Notes: a model not told the origin generated them from the sequence alone. A stretch of DNA of 64,000 bases from Limosilactobacillus avistercoris (GCF_014836425.1 NZ_JACSQW010000006.1:35266-99265); one strand, 5' to 3'. Positions 1 through 8,867 are shown, numbered from the stretch's first letter. Program-made: numbers and translations.

Positions 1-1
1 G

Positions 2-403
2 AACCGCCACGACCTCTTCCAGATGGGATACGTTTCCGCATTAATGGCTATCTTCGCCTTAATCGGTTACGAATGGTTCATCCGCGCTGGTGCTAGCGAA
101 ATTAGTGCTACTACGATGATGGTTAACACAATCGTTATTAGTAAAATCTTCTACTTCTTCAGTATCCGGACTGAACAGTATGGTTTAACGCAAATTAACG
201 ATATTAGTAAAAATGCCTGGGGCGTAATTGGATTGATGGTGATCTTCCAACTAATCCTAACTTACGTACCATTCATGCAAGCGGCCTTCCACGTTACAGG
301 AATTAGCCTCGTTGAATGGGGTGCCGTAATTCTCTTCTCCTGCTTGATCATGATTTTCACTGAAGGAGACAAGTGGATTCGCTTTAGAACAAAAAAGGCT
401 TAA
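2..403 (+). CDS. Cation-transporting P-type ATPase, C-terminal part (partial)
   Basis: The reading frame is open from the left edge of the window, so only the last ~133 residues are present. What is visible is the C-terminal membrane part of a P2-type ATPase: about four hydrophobic helices and a short basic tail ending RFRTKKA, which fits the Cation_ATPase_C domain. The catalytic DKTG site and the ATP-binding domain would lie upstream, outside the window. The ion cannot be read from this part; a Ca2+ or general cation pump of the PacL type is the family guess. A strong terminator follows 18 bases after the stop, so it is the last gene of its transcript. Confidence 0.72.
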   Translation, partial: NRHDLFQMGYVSALMAIFALIGYEWFIRAGASEISATTMMVNTIVISKIFYFFSIRTEQYGLTQINDISKNAWGVIGLMVIFQLILTYVPFMQAAFHVTGISLVEWGAVILFSCLIMIFTEGDKWIRFRTKKA

Positions 404-420
404 ATAACTAACAAATTTAA

Positions 421-457
421 AAGTTGTGAGATGAAAAATTTCATTTCACGACTTTTT
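421..457 (+). terminator. Intrinsic terminator of the ATPase gene
   Basis: A hairpin with arms around AAGTTGTGAGATGAAA and TTTCATTTCACGACTT is followed by a run of T. It separates the ATPase from the attenuated permease downstream. Confidence 0.8.
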
Positions 458-518
458 TATATTCAATCTTAATCAGGGACTTGCCAAATTAATTTTCTAA
501 TGGTATTCTAAGAAACAT

Positions 519-710
519 CAAGTACACGGAAGGAGAAAGTTCAATGTTAGTATTCTTTAACCAATTGCAACAATCTTCCTCCTCAGCCTCTAACTCTATT
601 CGGGGCTGAGTGATTTTAGTGTACCTATAAGACGGTTTAATGTAGTGCCGGGTCCACTTAATCATTTGGCAGCTTCCAGATGATTAAGATTAGACCCGGC
701 TTTTATTATG
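519..710 (+). promoter_or_regulatory. Serine-type leader-peptide transcription attenuator
   Basis: This leader contains a 21-codon ORF (544-609) with consecutive Ser codons and a set of mutually exclusive stems. Segment 1:2 pairs CTCAGCC (582-588) with GGCTGAG (604-610). Segment 2:3 pairs GGGGCTG (602-608) with CAGCTTC (670-676), TGATT (611-615) with AATCA (660-664) and AGTG (618-621) with CACT (655-658). Segment 3:4 is the terminator, with GCCGGGTC (647-654) pairing with GACCCGGC (693-700), an inner CTTAATCAT/ATGATTAAG stem, then TTTTATT. GTACAC (522-527) can also pair with GTGTAC (619-624) around the leader ORF. A ribosome stalled on the Ser codons would cover segment 1 and allow the 2:3 antiterminator. 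The structures were paired by hand. Confidence 0.78.
544..609 (+). CDS. Serine-rich regulatory leader peptide (21 aa)
   Basis: A short ORF with a good ribosome binding site (AGGAG at 531-535, 8 bases before ATG). It contains the stretch QLQQSSSSASNS; codons 11-14 are TCT TCC TCC TCA and two more Ser codons follow, so six of 21 residues are Ser. It stops at TGA inside the second arm of the first leader hairpin and is followed by a terminator. It is unlikely to have a function as a protein; its translation probably senses charged tRNA-Ser and controls the permease downstream. The mix of Ser codons would require stalling by more than one Ser isoacceptor, which is the weakest part of the model. 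Confidence 0.75.
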   Translation: MLVFFNQLQQSSSSASNSIRG

Positions 711-735
711 CCGATTTTGAATTGGAGGAATGGCG

Positions 736-2067
736 ATGAATAATCAACCAACAGATGAATTAAAACGGTCGTTAGGTTTTTGGTCGGCAATTTCGATTGT
801 CGTAGGGACAATTATTGGATCTGGGATTTTCTTTAAGCAGGGTTCAGTCCTTGATAGTGCCGGCACATCAACCCTCGCCATTGCCGCTTGGGTATTTGGT
901 GGGATTATTACCTTAACTGGTGGTCTAACTATTGCTGAAATTGGTGCCCAAATGCCATACACCGGGGGGCTTTACGTTTATATTGAGAACCTCTACGGAA
1001 GAATTCTCGGTTTCTTAGCCGGCTGGATGCAGGTAATCGTGTATGGCCCGGCAATTATCGCATCAGTTGCTGGGTTTATGAGTATCTTAATGGCGAACTT
1101 CTTTGGCCTCGGGACTGAATGGCGAATCCCACTGGCAGTAATTACCGTTCTCGCAATCGGGATTATGAACCTTTTTGAAAACAAGGTTGGGGCAATCTTC
1201 TCCATCATCACGACTGCCGGAAAGATGATTCCCATCGCGGCAATTATCATTTTTGGGTTAATCTTTGGGGACCAACACGCCTTTGGACAAACCGTGACTG
1301 AAGTTCAACATGCTACTGGTGGCTTTGGTGTCGCCGTTCTCGCCACCCTCTTTGGTTATGATGGTTGGATCTTAATCGCTAACCTTGGTGGAGAAATGAA
1401 GAATCCACAAAAGCTACTCCCTAAAGCGATCGTTTTGGGGATTACCGCTGTCTTGGTAATTTACACCCTAATCACAATCGGAATTCTCAAATTCTTGCCA
1501 GCTAACTTAATCCACCGTCTTGGTGAAAATGCGACTGCCTACCTTGCAACAAAGGCTTTTGGTGCAATCGGTGGAAAGCTTCTCTCGGCCGGAATCATTA
1601 TTTCAATGATGGGGACACTAAATGGAAAAATGATTACTTTCCCCCGGATTGTTTATGCAATGGCACGCCGTGGTGATCTACCATTCTCGCGTTTTCTTTC
1701 GTTCGTTACACCAAAAGGAAAGTCACCCGTTGTTGCCACGCTATTCATTGTTGTCTTGGCTACTATGATGATGTTCTTCTTTGATCCCGACCACCTTTCG
1801 GATCTCTGTGTCTTCACTGTTTACTGCTTCTATCTCTTGGCATTCTTCGGAATATTCATCCTGAGAAAGAAAAATAAGGGACCACGCCCCTTCAGTACCC
1901 CGCTTTACCCAATTATGCCAATCATCGCAATTGGTGGTGGGATCTTTGTTCTCGTTAGTGAACTTTTCAATGATCCAGCAGGTGTCCTGCTTTTCATTGG
2001 GATCGTAATTGTTGGATTACCAATCTTGTACCTCGTTAAACGGATGGACCAACGTAGGATGGGATAA
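736..2067 (+). CDS. steT: APC-family amino acid permease, SteT-like (Ser/Thr exchanger type)
   Basis: An amino acid transporter of the APC superfamily, L-type (LAT) branch, of about 443 residues with 12 hydrophobic segments. The N terminus carries the typical GTIIGSGIF motif of TM1 and GGLTIAEIGAQMP in TM2. The family resembles Bacillus SteT, a serine/threonine exchanger. Specificity is inferred mainly from context, because the gene sits behind a leader peptide with a run of Ser codons. An ATG at 730 touches the ribosome binding site GGAGG (724-728), so the ATG at 736, seven bases after it, is preferred. It is a single-gene transcript ending at a bidirectional terminator facing potD. Serine uptake or exchange is likely but not proven. 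Confidence 0.8.
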   Translation: MNNQPTDELKRSLGFWSAISIVVGTIIGSGIFFKQGSVLDSAGTSTLAIAAWVFGGIITLTGGLTIAEIGAQMPYTGGLYVYIENLYGRILGFLAGWMQVIVYGPAIIASVAGFMSILMANFFGLGTEWRIPLAVITVLAIGIMNLFENKVGAIFSIITTAGKMIPIAAIIIFGLIFGDQHAFGQTVTEVQHATGGFGVAVLATLFGYDGWILIANLGGEMKNPQKLLPKAIVLGITAVLVIYTLITIGILKFLPANLIHRLGENATAYLATKAFGAIGGKLLSAGIIISMMGTLNGKMITFPRIVYAMARRGDLPFSRFLSFVTPKGKSPVVATLFIVVLATMMMFFFDPDHLSDLCVFTVYCFYLLAFFGIFILRKKNKGPRPFSTPLYPIMPIIAIGGGIFVLVSELFNDPAGVLLFIGIVIVGLPILYLVKRMDQRRMG

Positions 2068-2084
2068 TACAATTGAATAATACG

Positions 2085-2133
2085 AATCAAAAAATGCTTG
2101 GAAATAAATTGTTTTCCAAGCATTTTTGATTCA
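2085..2133. terminator. Bidirectional terminator between steT and potD
   Basis: AATCAAAAAATGCTTGGAAA pairs with TTTTCCAAGCATTTTTGATT. It has A/T runs on both sides and serves both converging genes. It reaches the TGA stop codon of potD. Confidence 0.85.
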
Positions 2134-3204
2134 TTTTTTAAACATCTTAAATTCCAAGAACAAATCATTATACTCACCAAGAACTCGCCGAGGAAGATCC
2201 TTATAGGTCTGCAGGTGCTTCATTGTCGACTCTGGTGGATAAAATTGTTGATCAGCAGTTACAGAACGAGGAAGTAATTTTTTGGCTGCCCGATTAGGAG
2301 TTGCATACTCTACGTATTCCGCATTTTTCGCTGCGTTTTCTGGCTGGAGCATAAAGTTAATGAACTGGTAAGCCCCCTGCTTATTTTTCGCTGACTTCGG
2401 GATCACCATATTATCAAACCAGATATTACTTCCTTCACTAGGAACAACGTAATGTAAGTGGTGGTTGATACTCATCATTTCTCGTGCATCCCCAGAATAG
2501 GTCACACCAACTGCTGCCTCATCCTGTTCCATGTACATTTTCATCTCATCCGCAATGATCGCTTTAACATTTGGCGTTAAGGCCTGAAGGTGGCGTTGGG
2601 CCTGCTTTAGCTTTGCATAACTTGTCGTATTAACCGAGTTCCCTTGTGTAATTAATGACATTGCAAAAACATCACGTGCACTATCGATCAGTAGTAAGTT
2701 ATTCTTTAATCGCGAATTCCACAACTGTTCCCAATGTTGAACATCCTGACCACTAATTTTTTGGTCATTATAGATAATTCCTAGTGTTCCCCAGAAATAC
2801 GGGACCGAATATTTATTACCCGGATCAAAGTCTTTATTCAAAAATTGGGGATCAATGTAATGCAGATTGCTTAGTTTCCGGTGATTCAATGGCGCTAGCA
2901 AGTGTTCCTTTTTCATTCGTTGAACAGTATATTCACTTGGTACCACCACATCATAATTCGTCCCACCCTGGCGAATTTTCGTTAACATTGACTCATTACT
3001 ATCAAACGTTTCATAGTCAACGTGATAACCAGTTTGTCGTTCAAACTTTTTAATTAAGGCCGGATCAATGTAATCCCCCCAGTTATAAACGGTCAGTGTT
3101 TTTCCACTACTTCCGTTACTCTGGCAGTTCATCAAGTAATCTCCTAACGCTAATACACAGCACAGTGCAATAATTCCCAGAAGGGCGCCCCAAAGTTTCT
3201 TCAT
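2131..3204 (-). CDS. potD: Spermidine/putrescine ABC transporter, substrate-binding protein PotD
   Basis: Extracellular polyamine-binding protein of the PotD/PotF family, 357 residues, the usual length. It has an N-terminal hydrophobic segment followed by a Cys (LMNC) that may be a weak lipobox, then the typical start of the mature fold TLTVYNWGDYIDP. Later family features include VPYFWGTLGIIYN and the C-terminal region with NFMLQPENAAK. It is the last gene of the potABCD operon; its ATG overlaps the potC stop by four bases (ATGA), so translation is coupled. It delivers polyamines to the PotBC channel. The choice between spermidine and putrescine cannot be made by eye. Confidence 0.93.
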   Translation of the reverse strand: MKKLWGALLGIIALCCVLALGDYLMNCQSNGSSGKTLTVYNWGDYIDPALIKKFERQTGYHVDYETFDSNESMLTKIRQGGTNYDVVVPSEYTVQRMKKEHLLAPLNHRKLSNLHYIDPQFLNKDFDPGNKYSVPYFWGTLGIIYNDQKISGQDVQHWEQLWNSRLKNNLLLIDSARDVFAMSLITQGNSVNTTSYAKLKQAQRHLQALTPNVKAIIADEMKMYMEQDEAAVGVTYSGDAREMMSINHHLHYVVPSEGSNIWFDNMVIPKSAKNKQGAYQFINFMLQPENAAKNAEYVEYATPNRAAKKLLPRSVTADQQFYPPESTMKHLQTYKDLPRRVLGEYNDLFLEFKMFKK

Positions 3205-4016
3205 TGAGCATCTCCCTCCTTAACCGCCACAATCCGTTGACGGCGACCAGCATGCTTACTAACAAAGTAATAACCGATTACTAACGCCAATGAGACAAGG
3301 AACATTAACGTTGATAAGGCATTGATTTCCAGATTAACCCCTTGTCGTGCCCGAGAGTAAATTTCCACTGATAAAGTTGAAAAGCCATTTCCCGTCACAA
3401 AGAAAGTAACTGCAAAGTCATCAAGAGAGTAGGTTAACGCCATAAAATAGCCCGCCATAATTCCGGGCGAAATTGCTGGTAAAACCACCCGTGATAATGC
3501 TTGCCACCGTGTTGCACCAAGGTCATAAGCCGCATCCACCAATGTTGGTGAAAGCTCATTAATCTTTGGCAACACCATCAAAACGACAATCGGAATTGAA
3601 AAGGCAATGTGACTAAGAAGAACCGAGATAAAGCCAAGGCGAATGCCGAGGACGGTAAAGAAGATCAAAAAGCTGGCCCCAATAATGACATCTGGTGAAA
3701 CCATCAAAACATTATTTAATGATAATAAGCTATTTCTCCAGGAACCATGAGTTTCTTTAATCGCAAGTGCGCCAAGGGTTCCAATAATTGTCGCTACTAA
3801 AGATGCTAAAACAGCAACAAGGACCGTATTAATTACAATCGTAATCATTCGTGAATCAGCAAATAGGTCAACATAGTGTTGAAAAGAAAAGCCGTGATAA
3901 CGTTCCATTGTTTTTCCGGAACTAAAGGAAAAAATCATTAAGTATAAGATCGGTGCGTACAGGATGATAAATACTAGCCCCAAGTAGATTTTGCCCCATG
4001 CAACTTTCTGTTTCAT
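3201..4016 (-). CDS. potC: Spermidine/putrescine ABC transporter, permease PotC
   Basis: Membrane permease of 271 residues with about six transmembrane helices. The cytoplasmic EAA-type loop is visible as LVDAAYDLGATRWQALSRVVLPAISPGI, reported here as a family motif that contacts the ATPase. The N terminus GKIYLGLVFIILYAPILYLMIFSF is typical of PotC. It forms the transmembrane channel together with PotB and is energised by PotA. The start codon overlaps the potB stop by one base (TAATG), and the stop overlaps potD, which indicates a tightly coupled operon. A Lys/Arg-rich, charged tail lies in the cytoplasm. Confidence 0.92.
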   Translation of the reverse strand: MKQKVAWGKIYLGLVFIILYAPILYLMIFSFSSGKTMERYHGFSFQHYVDLFADSRMITIVINTVLVAVLASLVATIIGTLGALAIKETHGSWRNSLLSLNNVLMVSPDVIIGASFLIFFTVLGIRLGFISVLLSHIAFSIPIVVLMVLPKINELSPTLVDAAYDLGATRWQALSRVVLPAISPGIMAGYFMALTYSLDDFAVTFFVTGNGFSTLSVEIYSRARQGVNLEINALSTLMFLVSLALVIGYYFVSKHAGRRQRIVAVKEGDAQ

Positions 4017-4822
4017 TAATGTCGACCTCCTTTCTCCCGTGTATCGCCAGTAATAAACATCACAATAAACATCGCTAAGATCAGGACAACTCCAATCGTT
4101 GATCCCATCCCCCAGTTCTGCGTGGTTAAGAAGTGCTCCTCAATCGCCGTCCCTAACGTAATTACCCGGTTACCACCGATTAAACGAGTAATCATAAAGA
4201 GGGAGAGGGAGGGAATAAAGACTGCCTGGATTCCAGCTTTAACCCCAGGCATTGATAGTGGCAAGATAATTCGCCGGAATGTTTGCCAAGAAGTGGCGCC
4301 AAGATCCCTACTAGCATTCAATAGCGATGGCTTAATTTCGATCAAGGCATTGAAGATTGGCAAGACCATAAACGGGATCTCAATATATGCCGCAACAAAC
4401 ATAAAACTAGCATCCGTAAAAAGAAGCTGGTGGCTACCCAAGCCGACAAATTGTAGAAAGTGGTTAATCGAACCGGTCCGCGAAAAAAGACCGATAAAGG
4501 CATACGTTTTCAATAATAAGTTGATCCATGTCGGTAGGATCACAATCAGTAACCAAAATTGCCGGTTCTGTAATTGGGTAAGAACATAGGCAGTCGGATA
4601 GCTAATTACTAGGGTTACTAAGGTAATTAAAGCCGCATACCAAACAGAATTAAGGGTCATTTTTAGGTAGGTTGCCGATGTTAGGTAGTCACGATAATTG
4701 GCCAAGGTAAAGTGACTATTAATATCAAAAAATGACTGATAAAAGATCAGTGCCAACGGAGCAATTACAAAAAGGACAATCCATAAGGCATAAGGGACGA
4801 TGAACATTGCTTTTTGTCGCAT
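4016..4822 (-). CDS. potB: Spermidine/putrescine ABC transporter, permease PotB
   Basis: Second permease subunit, 268 residues, about six transmembrane helices. The EAA-type loop reads LLNASRDLGATSWQTFRRIILPLSMPGV, and IPFMVLPIFNALIEI is the usual preceding helix. It pairs with PotC to form the polyamine channel. The start overlaps the potA stop by one base, and the stop overlaps potC by one base, so the four genes are read as one unit. Length and motifs are normal for the family. Confidence 0.92.
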   Translation of the reverse strand: MRQKAMFIVPYALWIVLFVIAPLALIFYQSFFDINSHFTLANYRDYLTSATYLKMTLNSVWYAALITLVTLVISYPTAYVLTQLQNRQFWLLIVILPTWINLLLKTYAFIGLFSRTGSINHFLQFVGLGSHQLLFTDASFMFVAAYIEIPFMVLPIFNALIEIKPSLLNASRDLGATSWQTFRRIILPLSMPGVKAGIQAVFIPSLSLFMITRLIGGNRVITLGTAIEEHFLTTQNWGMGSTIGVVLILAMFIVMFITGDTREKGGRH

Positions 4823-5916
4823 TAATCTTCATCCTCCTCGTAACTGTCAAGCCGGGCATCAAAGTCTTCCTCAGATTCGTTATACCGCATTACATGGATA
4901 TCTTCGGGATCAAATGTGAGGCCTACCTGCGCACCCACAGTCGTTTTATGGATCGAGTTGATCGTCCATTCATGGTTTCGTTGATCATGAGCAGTAATCT
5001 GGTAATCAACGCCCCGGAAAAGCTGCGTATCAACCGTTACCTTTAGTTTTCCCTTTTCCACTGAAGTAATATCCAGATCTTCTGGCCGAATGACAACTTC
5101 TACCTTTTCGTTTGGCTTCATCCCAGCATCAACACATTCAAAATCTTGACCATTAATATCAACAACATAATCCTTCTTCATTACCCCAGGAATAATGTTG
5201 CTTTCACCAATAAAATTGGCCACAAAATGATTCAGTGGTTCATCATAAATGTCTACAGGAGTCCCAGTTTGCTGGATCTTCCCATCGTTGATAATCATGA
5301 TTTGATCACTCATCGCTAGTGCCTCTTCCTGATCATGGGTAACAAAGATAAAGGTAATCCCTAGTTGCCGTTGTAACTGTCGTAATTCCCGCTGCATATC
5401 TACCCGAAGTTTATGATCAAGGGCCGACAAAGCTTCATCAAGGAGGAGGACTTTCGGTCGGTTTACAATTGCACGGGCAATCGCAACCCGCTGTCGTTGC
5501 CCACCTGACATCGCCGTAATTTCCCGATTACCGTAGCCATCCAACCGAACAAGGTGCAAAGCTTCCTTTACCCGTTGTTGAATTACCGCTTTCTTTACTC
5601 TCTTAATTTGAAGGCCAAACGCAACGTTTTCGGCAACATTCATGTGGGGGAATAACGCATAATCTTGAAACACAGTATTTACCTGTCGCTGATTAGCTGG
5701 CACATTATTAATTTGTTGTCCATCAAAAAGGACTTCCCCACTGCTAGCCTGGTCAAAGCCAGCAATTATTCGCAAAATTGTTGTTTTTCCGGAACCTGAA
5801 GGGCCAAGAAGTGTATAAAATTTTCCGGCTTCAACCTCAAAATTAATATCACGAAGAACAACATTATCATCGTAACGCTTACCAACATGTTTAAATTCCA
5901 AGATGTTTTTTCCCAT
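4822..5916 (-). CDS. potA: Spermidine/putrescine ABC transporter, ATPase PotA
   Basis: ATP-binding subunit of 364 residues that drives polyamine import. Walker A is GPSGSGKTT (about residue 37), the Q-loop is [11 protein letters not shown], the ABC signature is [14 protein letters not shown], and Walker B is [12 protein letters not shown], followed by the switch FVTHDQEEA. The C-terminal third is a TOBE-like regulatory domain ending in an acidic tail (YEEDED). It is first in the operon potABCD. A TATAAT-like sequence on the minus strand lies about 50 bases upstream, but no clear -35 was found. The upstream intergenic region carries a mosaic palindromic repeat shared with other loci of this window. 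Confidence 0.94.
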   Translation of the reverse strand: MGKNILEFKHVGKRYDDNVVLRDINFEVEAGKFYTLLGPSGSGKTTILRIIAGFDQASSGEVLFDGQQINNVPANQRQVNTVFQDYALFPHMNVAENVAFGLQIKRVKKAVIQQRVKEALHLVRLDGYGNREITAMSGGQRQRVAIARAIVNRPKVLLLDEALSALDHKLRVDMQRELRQLQRQLGITFIFVTHDQEEALAMSDQIMIINDGKIQQTGTPVDIYDEPLNHFVANFIGESNIIPGVMKKDYVVDINGQDFECVDAGMKPNEKVEVVIRPEDLDITSVEKGKLKVTVDTQLFRGVDYQITAHDQRNHEWTINSIHKTTVGAQVGLTFDPEDIHVMRYNESEEDFDARLDSYEEDED

Positions 5917-5990
5917 AATCTTCCCTCACGGTTTATTTAATTCGTCCATCGTAGCCAATTAATTATACTCTTTATTTATTCTGACGATGG

Positions 5991-6021
5991 TTACAATGCA
6001 ATGACAATTTAGATATATAAT
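5991..6021 (+). promoter_or_regulatory. Candidate promoter reading through the repeat block into pepX
   Basis: TTACAA (5991-5996) and TATAAT (6016-6021) are separated by 19 bases, a long but possible spacer. If used, the transcript would have a ~340-nt 5' leader that contains the whole palindromic repeat block before pepX. Confidence 0.4.
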
Positions 6022-6032
6022 GAAAGTATGTG

Positions 6033-6342
6033 TACTTGACTGGGCACTGGCGAGACAGGCTACATTGTCAAAATACGCTCGCCAGGGACTTGCTAGAGCT
6101 AGTGGTTCTAGGCTACATTGTCAAAATGTGTTCGCCCTAACTTTCCTCAAGCTAACGACCTCCCCCTTCGACGACAAACTCGTCGTTCGGTGGAGAAATC
6201 GTTAGAAATTCTACTGCAGCACAGTCAAAACGTGTTCGCCGTGACCGCAATCTCCGCCTAAATATCCCGTCCTTGATTGTAAAACAATCATCGTCCGGGA
6301 TTCCTTAGTGCTCGATTGCTAGTCCGTCACGGCTCACACTCT
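6033..6342 (-). repeat. Mosaic palindromic intergenic repeat, copy A (degraded type II plus type I)
   Basis: This 437-base gap between potA and pepX contains no credible gene. It holds three copies of a short module resembling GTCAAAAYRYGYTCGCC (near 6068, 6118 and 6223), the first forming CTGGCGAG/CTCGCCAG. A partial type II hairpin with CTAACGA/TCGTTAG lies at 6152-6205. A complete type I hairpin follows at 6238-6333, with GCCGTGAC pairing with GTCACGGC, an inner GCAATC/GATTGC stem, CCCG/CGGG and TTGATTGT/ACAATCA at the top. It ends in GGCTCACACTCT (6331-6342). Read on the minus strand it begins AGAGTG like the other copies, but here no gene stop precedes it. Confidence 0.75.
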
Positions 6343-6362
6343 CTTTTAAAAAGGTGATCATC

Positions 6363-8768
6363 ATGCGAATTAATCAATATAGTATTGCTAAAACAAGTTT
6401 GGAACAAAAATTACGTGAACTGAAAAAGTTACATTTACTAAGGGGAAACGAAGCAACGGAACTGGAGCCAACACAGATGTGGTTAACTCTTCTTGCCCGT
6501 ACCCATATGGCTAGTGAACAACCGATTGCGGTCCGCCAATGGCTTCATGATTTTCTGGCTACTCCAGACCTTGCAATTGACGAATGGCTTGAACACGACC
6601 AACCACTAACCACAGAAGTTTTCTACCTCGTTGCTCTCCAGCTCCTTCATTTCGAACCAGGAGTTGACTTTGACCTTGAGCATCCTCTCGAAAGTTGGGC
6701 TCATATTGGATTACCGTTTAGTCAACATACTAGCTGGTCAACCACTGATGTTTTGGAAGCCTTCTACCTCCTCCTTAACACTCGCAATAAGGATGGTCAG
6801 TCGTTTATCGATCAACTAACCAGTGAGGGCTTCATGGCATGGTCATACCGACTCCCGGCCTATAAAAAGCCTCTCTACTTTAACGGCAAACCCCTTGCTT
6901 CTTTTGATCCGGCAAAGTTTATCCGCGAAGTCGTTTACGTTGAAACTGACATGGATACTGATTACGACGGCAAGGCAGACCTGGTTAAGGTGGAAATTCT
7001 CCGACCAATTGATAGTAACAGCGGCTTAAAAGTGCCTGCTGTCTTCACTGCTAGTCCATATAACCAAGGAACGAACGATAAATGGGGAGAAAAGGTAACT
7101 CACCACGTTAATCATCCATTAACCCACAAAAATGCAGGAGAGGTTGCTCCTGCTGAGCCAAAGTTTCCACAGAAATTTACTCACCAGGAAAGCAAGGGTG
7201 AAAACAAACATGCAACGGAGAGTTTTGCAGAAACACCAGCATATACCCTTAATAACTACTTAGCCGCTCGAGGCTACGCAATTGTTTATTCAGCCGGAAT
7301 TGGGACTAAGGATTCCGATGGTCTTCAAACATGTGGTTCTCCTGAACAAACTGACTCCATGAAAGCTGTTGTTGAATGGCTTCACGGTGATCGGGTAGCA
7401 TTTACCGATCGTCATAGCGGGATCCAAATCAAGGCCTGGTGGTGTAACGGTAACGTTGCAATGACCGGACGTTCTTACCTTGGAACTCTCGCTACAGCCG
7501 TTGCTACAACTGCTGTTCCGGGATTAAAGGCCATCATCAGTGAAGCGGCAATTTCATCATGGTACGATTACTACCGTGAAAATGGTTTGGTTCGTGCACC
7601 AGGTGGCTTCCAAGGTGAAGATGCGGATGTCCTAGCTGATGAAACATTTAGCCGAACGAAACGTCCTGCTGACTACCACCGGATCGAGAAAACGAACAAC
7701 AAGTACATTGCTGGTCTTGCCGAAGCAATGGATCGCAAGACCGGAAATTACAATGATTTCTGGGCTAGTCGAAACTACCGTCCTGCCATCAAAAACATTA
7801 AGGCTGCAGTAATGATGGTTCATGGTCTAAATGATACAAACGTTAAGCCAAGTAATGTTAAAGCACTCTACGATGGTCTTCAAGAACTTCCCGTAACCAG
7901 TAAACTAATTCTCCACCAAGGACAACATATTTACATCAATGCATTCCAGTCACTCGACTTTTCAGAAATGGTGAACCTCTGGCTAGCAAATAAGCTCTGG
8001 GATCAAGATAACCACGCTGATGAAACATTGCCAAAGGTCCTCGTTCAAGATAACACACAACCAGAAACGTGGTGGACATACGATACTTGGACCGCCGGAA
8101 GTAAAAAGACCCTCTACTTTAATAAGACGGAATTAACTGAAAATGATCCGCAACTTTCTACAGAATATAGTTTTAACGACCAGCAAACTCCAGAAATATT
8201 TGAAAAATGGTGCAAAAATATTAATGATTGGCAGAACGCCCTAGTTAGAGACAATGGTCAGTTCTCTTACCAATTAAAGACTGAGCCAGTTGATCAAGAT
8301 CTTTTACTGCGCGGAACACCAGAAGTTAACGTTACGGTTGCTGCTTCTGCAGATCACGGAATGATCAGTGCCCAATTAGTTGATTTGGGAAATGCAAAAC
8401 GGTTGACGACCTCACCAGTCTTGATGAACCGCAACGGTCTCCAACTTGGTTTCCACTGGGCAAGCGATGATCTCCGTGAATTCAAGTTGCAAGCAAATGC
8501 AAGCGACTTTAAAGTAATTGCAGACGGCCACATTAACCTACAAAACCGCCACAGTGCTGCCCAAGTTGATGATTTATCAGCAAACCAATTTGTGAAATTG
8601 CACTTTGAACTTCAACCAATTTTCCACCACCTGCTCAAAGGACACCAACTTGGTCTGATCATCTATAGCACTGATTTTGGTGCTACTCTCCGTGGTAATG
8701 AAGAAATTACTTATACCATTAAAACTAAGGATAGTTCACTTATGATTCCAGGAGTAAAGCCACTCTAA
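6363..8768 (+). CDS. pepX: X-prolyl dipeptidyl aminopeptidase PepX
   Basis: Serine peptidase (family S15) of about 801 residues that removes X-Pro dipeptides from the N terminus of peptides, a key step in using casein or other Pro-rich peptides. The catalytic Ser lies in GRSYLGTLA. The Asp is probably in HGLNDTNVK and the His in GQHIY, giving the triad in the usual order. The N-terminal helical domain MRINQYSIAKTSLEQKL and the C-terminal jelly-roll domain (X-Pro_dipep C) are both present, so the enzyme is full length. A GTG at 6354 lies inside the ribosome binding site AAAGGTG; the ATG at 6363 is preferred. No signal peptide is seen, so it acts in the cytoplasm. Confidence 0.96.
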   Translation: MRINQYSIAKTSLEQKLRELKKLHLLRGNEATELEPTQMWLTLLARTHMASEQPIAVRQWLHDFLATPDLAIDEWLEHDQPLTTEVFYLVALQLLHFEPGVDFDLEHPLESWAHIGLPFSQHTSWSTTDVLEAFYLLLNTRNKDGQSFIDQLTSEGFMAWSYRLPAYKKPLYFNGKPLASFDPAKFIREVVYVETDMDTDYDGKADLVKVEILRPIDSNSGLKVPAVFTASPYNQGTNDKWGEKVTHHVNHPLTHKNAGEVAPAEPKFPQKFTHQESKGENKHATESFAETPAYTLNNYLAARGYAIVYSAGIGTKDSDGLQTCGSPEQTDSMKAVVEWLHGDRVAFTDRHSGIQIKAWWCNGNVAMTGRSYLGTLATAVATTAVPGLKAIISEAAISSWYDYYRENGLVRAPGGFQGEDADVLADETFSRTKRPADYHRIEKTNNKYIAGLAEAMDRKTGNYNDFWASRNYRPAIKNIKAAVMMVHGLNDTNVKPSNVKALYDGLQELPVTSKLILHQGQHIYINAFQSLDFSEMVNLWLANKLWDQDNHADETLPKVLVQDNTQPETWWTYDTWTAGSKKTLYFNKTELTENDPQLSTEYSFNDQQTPEIFEKWCKNINDWQNALVRDNGQFSYQLKTEPVDQDLLLRGTPEVNVTVAASADHGMISAQLVDLGNAKRLTTSPVLMNRNGLQLGFHWASDDLREFKLQANASDFKVIADGHINLQNRHSAAQVDDLSANQFVKLHFELQPIFHHLLKGHQLGLIIYSTDFGATLRGNEEITYTIKTKDSSLMIPGVKPL

Positions 8769-8813
8769 TCTCCATTCCCTAACCCGTTATTTTTCACAAG
8801 CCACTTGGTCCTG

Positions 8814-8850
8814 TGCTAAAATGGTTTGTATATCGTATAAATATACAAAC
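8814..8850 (+). promoter_or_regulatory. Extended -10 promoter with a 10-bp inverted repeat operator before pepI
   Basis: TGCTAAAAT (8814-8822) is an extended -10 element. Directly downstream, over the expected transcription start, GTTTGTATAT (8824-8833) and ATATACAAAC (8841-8850) form a perfect inverted repeat with a 7-base spacer. This position suits a repressor. The ribosome binding site AAAGGAGA follows. Confidence 0.62.
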
Positions 8851-8867
8851 AAAGGAGAGATGGAGAA

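Noticed and set aside
6020..6205. A 61-codon open frame in the gap between potA and pepX
   Set aside because: It lies inside the mosaic palindromic repeats, has no ribosome binding site and its composition follows the repeat arms, so it is not treated as a gene.
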